Shown: positions 33,936-42,256 of the stretch, one piece after another
Layout of the letters: every line of letters starts with the position of its first letter
How positions within the stretch are numbered: position 1 is the first letter of the stretch
Assembly (NCBI RefSeq): GCF_001293645.1
Contig: NZ_LBMD01000001.1
Coordinates: 62,001-126,000 of the forward strand
Direction of reading: 5' to 3'
DNA: 64,000 bases
DNA from: Bacillus sp. CHD6a
Lineage (GTDB): Bacteria; Bacillota; Bacilli; Bacillales; Bacillaceae_I
Made by a program: the position numbers and the translations under genes
Notes under the pieces: model-generated
The model's database searches: none
What the model saw: only the letters and a program-made list of their open reading frames with translations
Told to the model about the DNA's origin: nothing

Positions 33936-34595
33936 TTGATAGTAATGGGTCTGGACTTGGCTGGTCCAAGTAATCATAAAGATACCGTGCTTACCTTTTT
34001 TAAACAGAATGAAAATCATTTATTGTTCCAAAAAATGATCTCAAACATTAGCGACAAAGAAATACTAAACGAAATTATAGACTTAAGTGGATTAGATGAG
34101 CTCGTCATCGGAATAGATGCGCCATTATCCTATCAGGATGGTGGTGGAGACAGGGTAAGTGATAAACAGTTACGGAAGTTTATCATCTCCCTTGGGATGA
34201 AGCCAGGTTCCATTATGCCACCGACATACTCTAGAATGGTATATCTTACATTAAGAGGGATCAAACTCACAAGAGAGATAGAGAAACTCCATACAACTTT
34301 CCCTGTTTCTATAGTTGAAGTGCATCCTGGAGCAGCAATGGGGGCGAGAGTAACGAAAAAAGAATTGGATTACGTTCTTACATATAAGCAAAATCTTTCA
34401 TCACGAAAATATCTTAAAACTTGGTTTGAACAACAAAATGTAATCGGGCTGCCAAAAGGGATAGAAAATGAAAGTCACTCCATCGATTCTTGTGCAGCAT
34501 CGTTGGCAGCGTGGCACTGGGCGGACCATTCACTAAAGGCACCATGGATATTTTCTGCGCAACCTCCCCTGCATCCATTTGATTATTGTTGTTAG
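33936..34595 (+). CDS. DUF429 family protein (predicted RNase H-like)
   Basis: The TTG at 33936 has AAGGGAGGG upstream. About 219 residues starting VMGLDLAGPSNHKDT, with IGIDAPLSY and SIDSCAASLAAWHW, the acidic residues that define the DUF429 predicted nuclease family. Function not established. Probably co-transcribed with the AAA ATPase. Confidence 0.75.
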   Translation: MIVMGLDLAGPSNHKDTVLTFFKQNENHLLFQKMISNISDKEILNEIIDLSGLDELVIGIDAPLSYQDGGGDRVSDKQLRKFIISLGMKPGSIMPPTYSRMVYLTLRGIKLTREIEKLHTTFPVSIVEVHPGAAMGARVTKKELDYVLTYKQNLSSRKYLKTWFEQQNVIGLPKGIENESHSIDSCAASLAAWHWADHSLKAPWIFSAQPPLHPFDYCC

Positions 34596-34676
34596 TTCCA
34601 AATTTTGAAAAGGATATTTCTATTTCACATCGAATTCTATTAATGGTGAATTTATCCAAAAAGAGCGGGTGTTTGT

Positions 34677-35153
34677 ATGATTCAGAATTCTATTGCTACA
34701 TTTAAGTGTGAAGTGGTTCAAAGAAAACTTCAGTTGGTTGGAAAAAGTGCGACAGGTAATTTTCCGCAGTCCTTTCCAGAAGTTGCGATGAATGTTCAAC
34801 AAGATTTCGAGAATAGAAGAGACGAAGTGAATCATGTAGTAGATCATGAGGTAATTTATTGTCCGTACCTTGCAAATAGTCTTATAGCTACTTATTTTGC
34901 CTGTGTGGAAGTGAATGAATTTTCTTCCATTCTCGATGGAATGATGGCTATAAGTATACCTATGACAACATACGCAAAAATAAGCTGCTCAAACAAAACG
35001 GTAGATAAAGGATATGAGAAAATCTTTTACTGGATGAAGGAAAATGGATATCGCCAAGAAAGTCTCGAGAAAGCTTTTCCAATGGAAGTTTTTTATTTTG
35101 AAGACGATGTAGAAGAAGAAATTGTAGAATTATATATTCCTATTATTAATTAA
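34677..35153 (+). CDS. GyrI-like/effector-binding domain protein
   Basis: 158 residues with the GyrI-like small-molecule-binding fold: a C-terminal pair of strands TTYAKISCSNKTVDKGYEKI and the FYWMKENGY helix, without a DNA-binding domain. Such proteins bind or sequester ligands. Tandem with a second member 18 bp downstream. Confidence 0.65.
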   Translation: MIQNSIATFKCEVVQRKLQLVGKSATGNFPQSFPEVAMNVQQDFENRRDEVNHVVDHEVIYCPYLANSLIATYFACVEVNEFSSILDGMMAISIPMTTYAKISCSNKTVDKGYEKIFYWMKENGYRQESLEKAFPMEVFYFEDDVEEEIVELYIPIIN

Positions 35154-35170
35154 TAGAGGGGGATGCTTTA

Positions 35171-35662
35171 ATGAAAACACTAGTTGGTGAGATAGTAACC
35201 ATTCCTTCTTATCGTGCGATGGGTCTTAAGTGGGAAGGTTCTTATGCGGAAGTTCCAACATTAAAAGAACTAATTATACAGATGAGTAACAGAGTTAACG
35301 AACTAAGTTATATAAAAAATCCAGAAACGCAATTAGGGTTATCTTATCACCTAAGGCCAGATGGATTTATTCACTACTCAGGTTTTGAAGTGGGTGAAAA
35401 ACAAGAGTTACTACCTGGAATGGTTGAAGTTACTGTTCCCGAGATGAGTTATTTTAAGGTTGCACATCCTAAAGGAAAAGATATCGGTGCCACCTATACA
35501 AAAATTTATCAATGGTTCAAAGAGTGTGACTATCAACCGTTAAAGGAAAAAGGGATAAATTATTTTGATGATCTTCCAATTAAGCATGAAAGATATCCTG
35601 TTGACAGAGATTTAGAAGATCCACATTTTGAAATCCTTATTCCAATTGAATTAAAATCATGA
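35171..35662 (+). CDS. GyrI-like/effector-binding domain protein
   Basis: 163 residues. IPSYRAMGLKWEGSYAEVP is the usual first strand-helix unit of the family and YFKVAHPKGKDIGATYTKIY the last. Strong AGAGGGGGATG ribosome-binding site. Probably paralogous to the preceding protein although the two have diverged. Confidence 0.72.
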   Translation: MKTLVGEIVTIPSYRAMGLKWEGSYAEVPTLKELIIQMSNRVNELSYIKNPETQLGLSYHLRPDGFIHYSGFEVGEKQELLPGMVEVTVPEMSYFKVAHPKGKDIGATYTKIYQWFKECDYQPLKEKGINYFDDLPIKHERYPVDRDLEDPHFEILIPIELKS

Positions 35663-35723
35663 ATAGAAAACGATGCCACTAGCAGGTGTCGTTTTTTTGT
35701 GTAAAAATATTCCTCTTTATCCG

Positions 35724-35769
35724 TTGCATTATTTTGGTAAATATAATATACTACATTACAACACTAATG
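35724..35769 (+). promoter_or_regulatory. Sigma-A promoter with overlapping operator of the GntR-ABC operon
   Basis: TTGCAT (35724-35729), 17 bp, TATACT (35747-35752), followed directly by the inverted repeat CATTA cacaac-type spacer TAATG (35754-35769) over the start site. The placement fits autorepression by the YtrA-type regulator encoded next. Confidence 0.6.
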
Positions 35770-35795
35770 CACTATGGTTGGATGGAGGTGGAACA

Positions 35796-36176
35796 TTGAT
35801 TCTGAACACGGATGGTACAAAGCCAATATATGTGCAAATTGCCGAATGGCTTGAGACGGAAATCTTAAACGGAAATTTCCTCACGGATCAAAAAGTATAT
35901 TCGCAATATCAATTAGCAGAAATCTTTAATATAAATCCTGCAACTGCAGCAAAGGGTCTTACATTATTAGTGGAAGAGGAAGTCTTATACAAAAAAAGGG
36001 GACTCGGCATGTTTGTGACAGAAGCTGCACAAGCTATCATCCTGACAAAGAGGCGAGAACATACGTTAAAAAGGCTGGTTACTGACTTGGTATCAGAGGC
36101 CGAGCAACTAAATGTAGGCATGGATGAACTGCTTGAGATGGTTAGAAAAGAAGGTAAACAAAGCAAGGGGGAGTAA
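35796..36176 (+). CDS. YtrA-subfamily GntR regulator
   Basis: TTG start at 35796 with GGAGGTGG gives about 126 residues: a GntR winged helix (PIYVQIAEWLETEILNG, NINPATAAKGLTLLVEE, then a KRGLGMFVTE wing) and a short helical tail, as in YtrA. These repress linked ABC transporter genes. It is followed by an ATPase, a permease and a membrane protein, so its target is almost certainly this operon. Confidence 0.88.
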   Translation: MILNTDGTKPIYVQIAEWLETEILNGNFLTDQKVYSQYQLAEIFNINPATAAKGLTLLVEEEVLYKKRGLGMFVTEAAQAIILTKRREHTLKRLVTDLVSEAEQLNVGMDELLEMVRKEGKQSKGE

Positions 36177-36179
36177 TAG

Positions 36180-37076
36180 ATGAAAGTAGTGGAATGTCAG
36201 GGATTGGTAAAGGAATATGGTCGCTCAAGAGCACTAAATGATTTGAGTTTCCAAATTAATGAAAATAAAATAACAGGGTTGATTGGTAGAAATGGTGCTG
36301 GAAAAACGACGCTCTTAAAAATAATGGCTGGTTTTCAGAAGCAGTCTTCAGGAGAGATCAGAGTGTTTAATGAGCAGCCATATAATAGCTTGTTGGCCTC
36401 AGCTAACAGCATTCTTGTCGATGATCAAATGGCGTTTCCAATTGCGTTAAATTTGGGAGAGGTGTTGGAGGCATTAGCATCATTTTATCCAAAATGGGAT
36501 GCAAAGTTTGCAAGAAAACTATTTGAATATTTTTCCTTCCGCCAAGATTACCGTCATAGTGAATTATCCAAGGGGATGAAAAGTACCTTTAATATAATTG
36601 TTGGATTAGCATCCCGTTGTACACTGACTATGTTTGACGAGCCTACAACTGGAATGGACGCCTCTGTGCGTAAGGATTTCTACCGTGCGCTTCTTAAAGA
36701 TTATATTGCCAATCCGAGAACCATTATTATTTCGAGTCATCATCTGGAAGAGATAGAGGACCTTTTGGAGGATATTCTATTGTTGAATAACGGTGTAAAA
36801 CTGTTGCATATTCCCATAACTGATGTTAAGGAGTACGCGATTGGGGTGCAAGGTAAGACGAGTGTTCTTATTGAATGGTTAGAAGATAAAGAGGTACTTC
36901 ACAGGAAAACGATCGGAACAGAGATATCTTATGCGGTTATAAAAAACACTTATACGGAGAAAATAATCCAAGATGCTAGAAAGTTAGAGTTTGTGCTTTC
37001 CCCCATCTCCTCCAACGACATATGCATCTACTTAACTAGTAAAGAAAGAGGTGGAATTGATGCAGTCTTTGAGTAA
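36180..37076 (+). CDS. ABC transporter ATP-binding protein (YtrB-like)
   Basis: 298 residues. Walker A GRNGAGKTTL, LSKGMKSTFN as a variant signature motif, Walker B LTMFDEPTTGMD, H-loop SSHHLEEIE. Paired with the GntR regulator upstream and the permease overlapping its 3' end. In B. subtilis such systems respond to cell-envelope stress; the substrate here is unknown. Confidence 0.9.
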   Translation: MKVVECQGLVKEYGRSRALNDLSFQINENKITGLIGRNGAGKTTLLKIMAGFQKQSSGEIRVFNEQPYNSLLASANSILVDDQMAFPIALNLGEVLEALASFYPKWDAKFARKLFEYFSFRQDYRHSELSKGMKSTFNIIVGLASRCTLTMFDEPTTGMDASVRKDFYRALLKDYIANPRTIIISSHHLEEIEDLLEDILLLNNGVKLLHIPITDVKEYAIGVQGKTSVLIEWLEDKEVLHRKTIGTEISYAVIKNTYTEKIIQDARKLEFVLSPISSNDICIYLTSKERGGIDAVFE

Positions 37077-37815
37077 GGTTTCGTTTGATCAAGTCGTTAA
37101 GAAACAGTTTTTATATAAATTACGTGCCTATTCTGGGGTTTATATTTCATTGATTATCTTACAAGTAATAGCGGTCCTATTCTCTTTGAATGGAGTAGGT
37201 AATTCAAGTGGAGGTTCCGAGCTGGTCAGGTTGAACATTCACTATTATTCTGCGAATCTAATTTTCGTTTTTACGATGTTATGGGTTTTTATTGTATCCA
37301 TCATCATCACTTCAAAAGCATTTAGGAATGATGATTTTTCTTTTGTAACAAATAGATTGAGCAGTGATCTGTCCAATGTTTGCTTTGTGGTATTGGTCAG
37401 CACCATTGGAACCATTACAGCACTTATGTCGAAGTACTTGCTACAAATAATCGTTCAATTGTTGCCCACATTCGATTCTTTTTATCATTTCCCAGTTTCC
37501 ATGAACTATGGCAGCTTCCTTGTTATGGGAATCTTGACCGCATTTCTATATGTTTTGTTATGTGGTGCTGCTGGATACTTCGTGGGGACTTTGGTTAGGG
37601 TTTCTAGCTTATTCCAGATCCTTATCCCGGTTCTTTTTGTCGGATATCTAATTATTGGAGGCTTTGTTAGCCAGGTAAGTAGCCTTGCTCCCATTGTGGA
37701 GTTCTTCTATTTGGAAACATCTTTCATTGCATTTGTTTTGAAAGTACTCCTAACGGTGCTCGTTCTATTCGCAAGTTCTGTAGTAATATTCAATAGAATG
37801 GAGGTTAGACAATGA
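37060..37815 (+). CDS. ABC transporter permease
   Basis: The ATG at 37060 has an AAAGAGGTGG ribosome-binding site inside the 3' end of the ATPase gene (17-bp overlap). About 251 residues with six hydrophobic segments. No close family beyond ABC-2-type export permeases. Forms the membrane part with the adjacent ATPase. Confidence 0.8.
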   Translation: MQSLSKVSFDQVVKKQFLYKLRAYSGVYISLIILQVIAVLFSLNGVGNSSGGSELVRLNIHYYSANLIFVFTMLWVFIVSIIITSKAFRNDDFSFVTNRLSSDLSNVCFVVLVSTIGTITALMSKYLLQIIVQLLPTFDSFYHFPVSMNYGSFLVMGILTAFLYVLLCGAAGYFVGTLVRVSSLFQILIPVLFVGYLIIGGFVSQVSSLAPIVEFFYLETSFIAFVLKVLLTVLVLFASSVVIFNRMEVRQ

Positions 37816-38516
37816 ACCCAATGGCAGGTATCATTATCAATCTGGTAATCTTTATGGGAATTATTCTTTTTGTCTTCCTCTTGTTTTCGAAAGGGCTTAA
37901 AAGAGCACACATTACTTCCTCCGTTAAGAAGAATAGTTGGATTTTAGGTGGTTATATAATTATTTTATTTTTTTCTATGGTGATATACTTTCTAATGCCT
38001 GAAGCAGAACATATAAAATGGAAAGGCAGAGCAGAAGGTGAAAGCGACTTTCTCCTCTATGAAAGACTGATGAATAAAGAGAATATTGAAGAAAGTTACT
38101 TAGCTAGTAAAGAAACATACGACCTCACTGAAAGGGTTCTCGAAATTAGAAGTCAAGATAATTATTTTCAAGAATATATGATCATGTATGAAAAAACATC
38201 AGAAATAAAAGGTGAAATAGAAGTAAGACTATACAAGGGCATTCTTACTGTTGAACAATTTGACCTTTCAGAGGAGCTTCCAACTCCATCTATAATGTAT
38301 TCTAATGGAATCCTAGAAGTTGAACATCCAGTATATTTTGAAAAGAGTATTGCCTATACAGCACCAGAGTTTCCATTCTCACAATTCAGTGGTCAACGTT
38401 GGACCATGCAAGGATACGGTCATTCTTCTAGTGATGCCATCATTTATGTCAAAGTTCCTGAAGACATAGAAGTTACATGGAATGAGGAATTCATGATCAT
38501 ACCTGAAGTTAAATAG
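37812..38516 (+). CDS. Membrane-anchored accessory protein of the ABC operon
   Basis: 234 residues, overlapping the permease gene by 4 bp (ATGA). Two N-terminal transmembrane helices are followed by an extracytoplasmic domain of about 150 residues. No family recognised; the overlap implies function with the transporter. Confidence 0.7.
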   Translation: MNPMAGIIINLVIFMGIILFVFLLFSKGLKRAHITSSVKKNSWILGGYIIILFFSMVIYFLMPEAEHIKWKGRAEGESDFLLYERLMNKENIEESYLASKETYDLTERVLEIRSQDNYFQEYMIMYEKTSEIKGEIEVRLYKGILTVEQFDLSEELPTPSIMYSNGILEVEHPVYFEKSIAYTAPEFPFSQFSGQRWTMQGYGHSSSDAIIYVKVPEDIEVTWNEEFMIIPEVK

Positions 38517-38530
38517 CTTGTTGCAGAAAA

Positions 38531-38562
38531 AACCAAGCATGTAAAGTGCATCATGCTTGGTT
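38531..38562. terminator. Bidirectional terminator
   Basis: AACCAAGCATG taaagtgca TCATGCTTGGTT between the ABC operon and a minus-strand small gene; overlaps the latter's stop codon. Confidence 0.8.
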
Positions 38563-38731
38563 ATCTGTTTTTCTCATCTGATTTCTTTTTGGCGACATAA
38601 AAAGCCAAAATGACTAGTGGGATTGCGATAAAGATTGGGATGTTAATGTGACTCTGTGTCACAATAGCTAAAAGGAGTAAAACTCCTATTCCAATAATGA
38701 TATACAAACATCCTCTGCCGAACGTCTCCAA
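38561..38731 (-). CDS. Small two-helix membrane protein
   Basis: 56 residues, TTG start with GGGGGAGAA upstream. Two hydrophobic helices (YIIIGIGVLLLLAIVT and IPIFIAIPLVILAFYVA) and a basic tail KKKSDEKNR. Too short for routine gene calling but well supported by ribosome-binding site, topology and terminator. Function unknown. Confidence 0.6.
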   Translation of the reverse strand: METFGRGCLYIIIGIGVLLLLAIVTQSHINIPIFIAIPLVILAFYVAKKKSDEKNR

Positions 38732-38833
38732 TCATTCTCCCCCTTAGACGCATTTGTTATTATTTAACATATGCTCTTTTTCAATGGAACAACCCTAAAA
38801 AGAACTTATTAATTTTCGTCTGAGATTTGGAAA

Positions 38834-39042
38834 TGTCCGAAGATTTAACAGATTTGACCGAAGTTTTTGGAAAGTTGACCGAAGTTTTTCGGGAATTGAC
38901 CGAAGATTTCATAAATTTGGCCGAACGAAATTTTCATATGACTGAAGGCGAGAATTTTTTGACCGAACAAGGGTATTGAATTGTCCGAACCAACCACTTT
39001 AAGGCAGCAAAATTGACCGAACTATTGAGAAAAGTGACCGAA
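38834..39042 (+). repeat. Array A: 21-bp-phased TGACCGAA repeats
   Basis: CCGAA cores start at 38837, 38858, 38879, 38900, 38921, 38942 (degenerate CTGAA), 38963, 38985, 39017 and 39038, almost always preceded by TTGA/TTGT. Spacing is 21 bp except 22 and 32, all near multiples of 10.5. Between cores the sequence is AT-rich and varies. A 48-codon ORF (38833-38979) reads it as LTExF heptads, but the related array at 45907-46102 does not conserve that frame, so a DNA-level function is more likely. Confidence 0.75.
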
Positions 39043-39247
39043 CCAAAAATTCACAACAAAAAACAGGGATATTTGCATTAAAAAAACCCTTGTCCATTTT
39101 CATACCATTTATAAGAGCCAACTCCTTCCATCGGTATCCTCGCCTTAAACCCGCCCCAACCTATTTTTACACCTCCCTGTCACAATTCTTAACAAAGCGC
39201 ATATACTTTCCATTGTGTGATAAAAATTTTGAAAGGGAGTATGACAA
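39043..39247. other. Intergenic, nothing specific recognised
   Basis: AT-rich with a C-rich stretch (about 39085-39180). It presumably contains the promoter of the small gene at 39248: TTTCCA and TGTGATAAA-like elements are present but weak. Confidence 0.3.
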
Positions 39248-39397
39248 TTGAAGGAATTAATTATAAATGATCAAATGGTATTTGCAGATTATAAAGGAGA
39301 GACATATGCAACTGATTTTAAAGTAATCGAAGTGAATGTTTCTGATTCAACAGAGACCTTACCTGCATTAGTTAATCCAATAAAACTTAATTTTTAA
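39248..39397 (+). CDS. Small hypothetical protein
   Basis: 49 residues, TTG start with AAAGGGAG 8 nt upstream. Soluble and acidic (MVFADYKGETYATDFKVIEV). No family recognised. Confidence 0.5.
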   Translation: MKELIINDQMVFADYKGETYATDFKVIEVNVSDSTETLPALVNPIKLNF

Positions 39398-39562
39398 CAT
39401 TTAAATAATGAGATCTTGCCATCCTACATAATGGAAAAGCAAGAAGGAAGAAGCGTAGCGACCATTCGTTACGCTTCTTTTGCATATACCAGTACAATAT
39501 TTCAAGTTTGTCCAATTGATTGGTATAATCATAAACAAAGACGGTTTTAATGGAGGAACAAT

Positions 39563-40054
39563 TTGGACCAGTATTGTACAAAGCATAAAAAAGCTCTCGT
39601 TGAGCGTTATCATAGAGACACGCAAGAAATTGAAGTGTATTGTGTGGATTGTGAAATAGAAAATAAATACGAAACTCAAGTGCAGAACAGTAGTCAGGTT
39701 AATAGAAAGATAATGAAGAATTTGAGCGGGAAAATATGGACAATTTTAGTTTTGTGCGCTCTAATCATTCTTTTTATCCCGATACATACTTTTGTGAAGG
39801 TTACCCTTTGTTTCATTTTATTACTTTTAGCCATAAAACTGATTTTCGACCCGTTTCTTTCACGGCCCCCTGAAGATCGAAAACCTGACTGGGACGATAT
39901 CCGTGCTAAAGCGCTCAATCAAAGCAGCATCCAGGCGAATGAGGTAGCAAATATTAAAAGACAATGGAAAAAAGGCTTTTTGCAAGAATACAAGCATACA
40001 TCCTGGACGGAAGAAGAGTGGCAACAATACTTGAAACAACACTATAAAAAATAG
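39563..40054 (+). CDS. Membrane protein with N-terminal Cys/His cluster
   Basis: 163 residues, TTG start with ATGGAGGAAC. Residues 1-35 hold YCTKHKKA and CVDCE, a B-box-like CxxH ... CxxC zinc cluster. Two transmembrane helices follow (IWTILVLCALIILFIPI, LCFILLLLAIKLIF), then a soluble tail with HTSWTEEEWQQYL. Function unknown. Confidence 0.65.
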   Translation: MDQYCTKHKKALVERYHRDTQEIEVYCVDCEIENKYETQVQNSSQVNRKIMKNLSGKIWTILVLCALIILFIPIHTFVKVTLCFILLLLAIKLIFDPFLSRPPEDRKPDWDDIRAKALNQSSIQANEVANIKRQWKKGFLQEYKHTSWTEEEWQQYLKQHYKK

Positions 40055-40114
40055 GACGTCCACCTATACAAGCATAAACATGCTGTCATACGCTATCAAA
40101 AAGGGGTGGCGTAG

Positions 40115-40342
40115 ATGGGTTGTTGTATAAATAAAGTAGTGATAAAGAATGTAAATGGTGGGGTTGTAAACTTTGGGAATATCTTTAAAGCTTGTCCAAT
40201 AGCGGAGGAAACAGGTGTAACAGGTTCGGGATCAGGAAATCTTGGGCAATGCATCAAAACTTTTACGAAGATTAGTGTCGTTAATGTGTGTGGCAAGAAA
40301 AACGTAGAAATAAATGATGAAATAGGTGAGGATTTTGACTGA
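40115..40342 (+). CDS. GerPA/GerPF-like spore germination protein
   Basis: 75 residues with the GerPA/PF pattern: VVIKNVNGGVVNFGNIF, then TGSGSGNLG and VVN, followed by an acidic end. GerP proteins of the inner spore coat allow germinants to reach their receptors. Four Cys (CC, C, C) are unusual for the family. ATG with AAAGGGGTGG. Its 3' end overlaps the selB start region, suggesting read-through or coupling, although no functional link is known. Confidence 0.65.
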   Translation: MGCCINKVVIKNVNGGVVNFGNIFKACPIAEETGVTGSGSGNLGQCIKTFTKISVVNVCGKKNVEINDEIGEDFD

Positions 40343-42215
40343 TAAGCACTATACAATTGGGATGGCAGGACATATTGATCACGGCAAGACTACGCTGACG
40401 AAAGCTCTGACCGGTGTGGATACGGATAGGCTCAAAGAAGAAAAGGAGAGGCAAATATCCATTGAACTCGGGTATGCGCCTCTAAAGATGGCTGATGGCT
40501 CCCTATTATCAATTATTGATGTGCCGGGGCATGAACGATTCGTTCGGCAGATGATTGCAGGGGTTTCTGGAATCGACCTAGTCATATTGGTTGTCGCAGC
40601 TGATGAAGGCGTTATGCCACAAACGAGAGAACATTTGGAAATTGTTAAATTCCTGCAGATTCAAAAAGGAATTATCGCTATAACCAAAAAAGATAGAGTG
40701 GAAGAAGAATTTCTGGAGCTTGTTAAAGAAGAAATCAAGGACGAGTTAGAGGGTTCCGTATTTCAACATGCGCCAGTTGTCTTTATAGACAGTACAAAAA
40801 ATATAGGCATCGATGAGTTGAAGGTCACGATTTTAGATCAAGTAAAGAACATAACAGTCAAGCAGGAAAGTGGAGAGTTCCGTTTGCCGATTGATCAGGT
40901 ATTTACGATTAAAGGACAAGGGACGGTTGTCCGGGGAACGATTATGGAAGGGTGGATACGCACAGATGACGAGCTTCAAATTCTTCCTTCAGGAGTGCCT
41001 ATAAAAGCAAGGCAGCTACAAGTGCACAGTAAAATGGTTGAATTAGCAAGGGCTGGTCAGCGTGTTGCAGTGAACCTACCTAATATAAGTGCTGAAGCTA
41101 TCAATCGAGGAGATGTGCTTGTTCATTCACAAACTTATGAACCAACAGATACCATTGATGTAAGTTTAACATTTATTAAGAAGCTTCAATATCCAATTAA
41201 GCAAAGAAGCGTAATAAAAGTACATATTGGAACAGCAGAAGTAATGGGGAAAATTATTTTTTTTGATCGAAATGAAATTCAAGACTCAAGGGAAGAAGTT
41301 TTGTGCCAGTTGCGTTTAGAGGAAGCAGTGACAGCCAAAAGAGGAGACAAGTTAATCATTAGAAGACCAACTCCAGTTGAAACAGTCGGCGGTGGTTGGG
41401 TTATACAAACAAAAGGCTCCAAATATAAATTTGGCCAAAACACGTTACGAATTCTTCAAAAAGTGAAAGAAGGAAGTCCGGAAGAAAGAGTCTACCAAGC
41501 ACTAAGTAAAAATAAGTTGTTAGACATTAATGTACTACAAAAAGAAACCGGCTTAAGTAAAATGGAGTTAGAGGCTTTAATAGAAGCCGATAAACTAATC
41601 CAAATTACAGATTATTACTTTTCGGGTCTAGAGGATGTAAAAACTACTTTAGAACAAGTACTAAACTATATCCGTGATTTTCATCAATGCAACCCTTTAA
41701 AAGCAGGAGTGGCAAAAGCGGAAATACTTTCCCATTTTTCAAAATTGGCGCCTAAAGATCTAGTAGAATATGTTCTTCAATCACTTCAAGATGAACGGAA
41801 GGTAATGCGACAAGAAAGTTTGTTGTTTGATGCGGACTTTAAACCTCACTTCCCACCTTCTTGGAAAAAAAGGATGGAACAGGTTGTGACGCGTTTGGAA
41901 AGAGACGGTCTTACTCCTCAGCCATATACGGAATATGGACGTGAGGCTGGACTTCCTGAAAAAGAGCTGCGTGAACTCCAACACTACCTCATCAAGCAGA
42001 CCAGGATGTATGCGCTGGATGACAAGCATCTAGTTAGTGTGCAACATGTAGACAATTCTATATCGATATTAAAGAAGATCTATCCGGAAAAAGTAGAGCT
42101 GAGCGGGGTAAAAGAAAACCTCGGATTGTCGCGCAAATATTTAATTCCATTTATGGAGTTATTAGATTCTTTGCAGATCACGAAAAGAGAAGATTCTGTT
42201 CGGTATTGGATATAA
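40335..42215 (+). CDS. selB: Selenocysteine-specific elongation factor SelB
   Basis: About 626 residues. EF-Tu-like GTPase: [10 protein letters not shown] (G1), DVPGHERFV (G3), TKKD (G4); two beta-barrel domains follow, then C-terminal winged helices from about residue 430 that bind SECIS RNA. It delivers Sec-tRNA to UGA codons beside a SECIS hairpin. The TTG at 40335 fits the GGTGAGG sequence just upstream; the longer GTG start at 40326 lacks a ribosome-binding site. Together with selD, selA and selC the Sec machinery is complete in this window. Confidence 0.93.
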   Translation: MTDKHYTIGMAGHIDHGKTTLTKALTGVDTDRLKEEKERQISIELGYAPLKMADGSLLSIIDVPGHERFVRQMIAGVSGIDLVILVVAADEGVMPQTREHLEIVKFLQIQKGIIAITKKDRVEEEFLELVKEEIKDELEGSVFQHAPVVFIDSTKNIGIDELKVTILDQVKNITVKQESGEFRLPIDQVFTIKGQGTVVRGTIMEGWIRTDDELQILPSGVPIKARQLQVHSKMVELARAGQRVAVNLPNISAEAINRGDVLVHSQTYEPTDTIDVSLTFIKKLQYPIKQRSVIKVHIGTAEVMGKIIFFDRNEIQDSREEVLCQLRLEEAVTAKRGDKLIIRRPTPVETVGGGWVIQTKGSKYKFGQNTLRILQKVKEGSPEERVYQALSKNKLLDINVLQKETGLSKMELEALIEADKLIQITDYYFSGLEDVKTTLEQVLNYIRDFHQCNPLKAGVAKAEILSHFSKLAPKDLVEYVLQSLQDERKVMRQESLLFDADFKPHFPPSWKKRMEQVVTRLERDGLTPQPYTEYGREAGLPEKELRELQHYLIKQTRMYALDDKHLVSVQHVDNSISILKKIYPEKVELSGVKENLGLSRKYLIPFMELLDSLQITKREDSVRYWI

Positions 42216-42222
42216 TGGGTAA

Positions 42223-42256
42223 CGGAGCTACTGAAGTATTCAGTTAGCTCCGCTTT
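42223..42256. terminator. Bidirectional terminator between selB and selD
   Basis: GGAGCTACTGAA gta TTCAGTTAGCTCC, a 12-bp stem with one bulged T, followed by GCTTTTG; overlaps the selD stop codon. Confidence 0.85.

Noticed and set aside
38834-39042. CRISPR array
   Set aside because: Repeat core is only 5-8 bp and degenerate, units are 21 bp, spacers are AT-rich and partly alike, and there are no cas genes.
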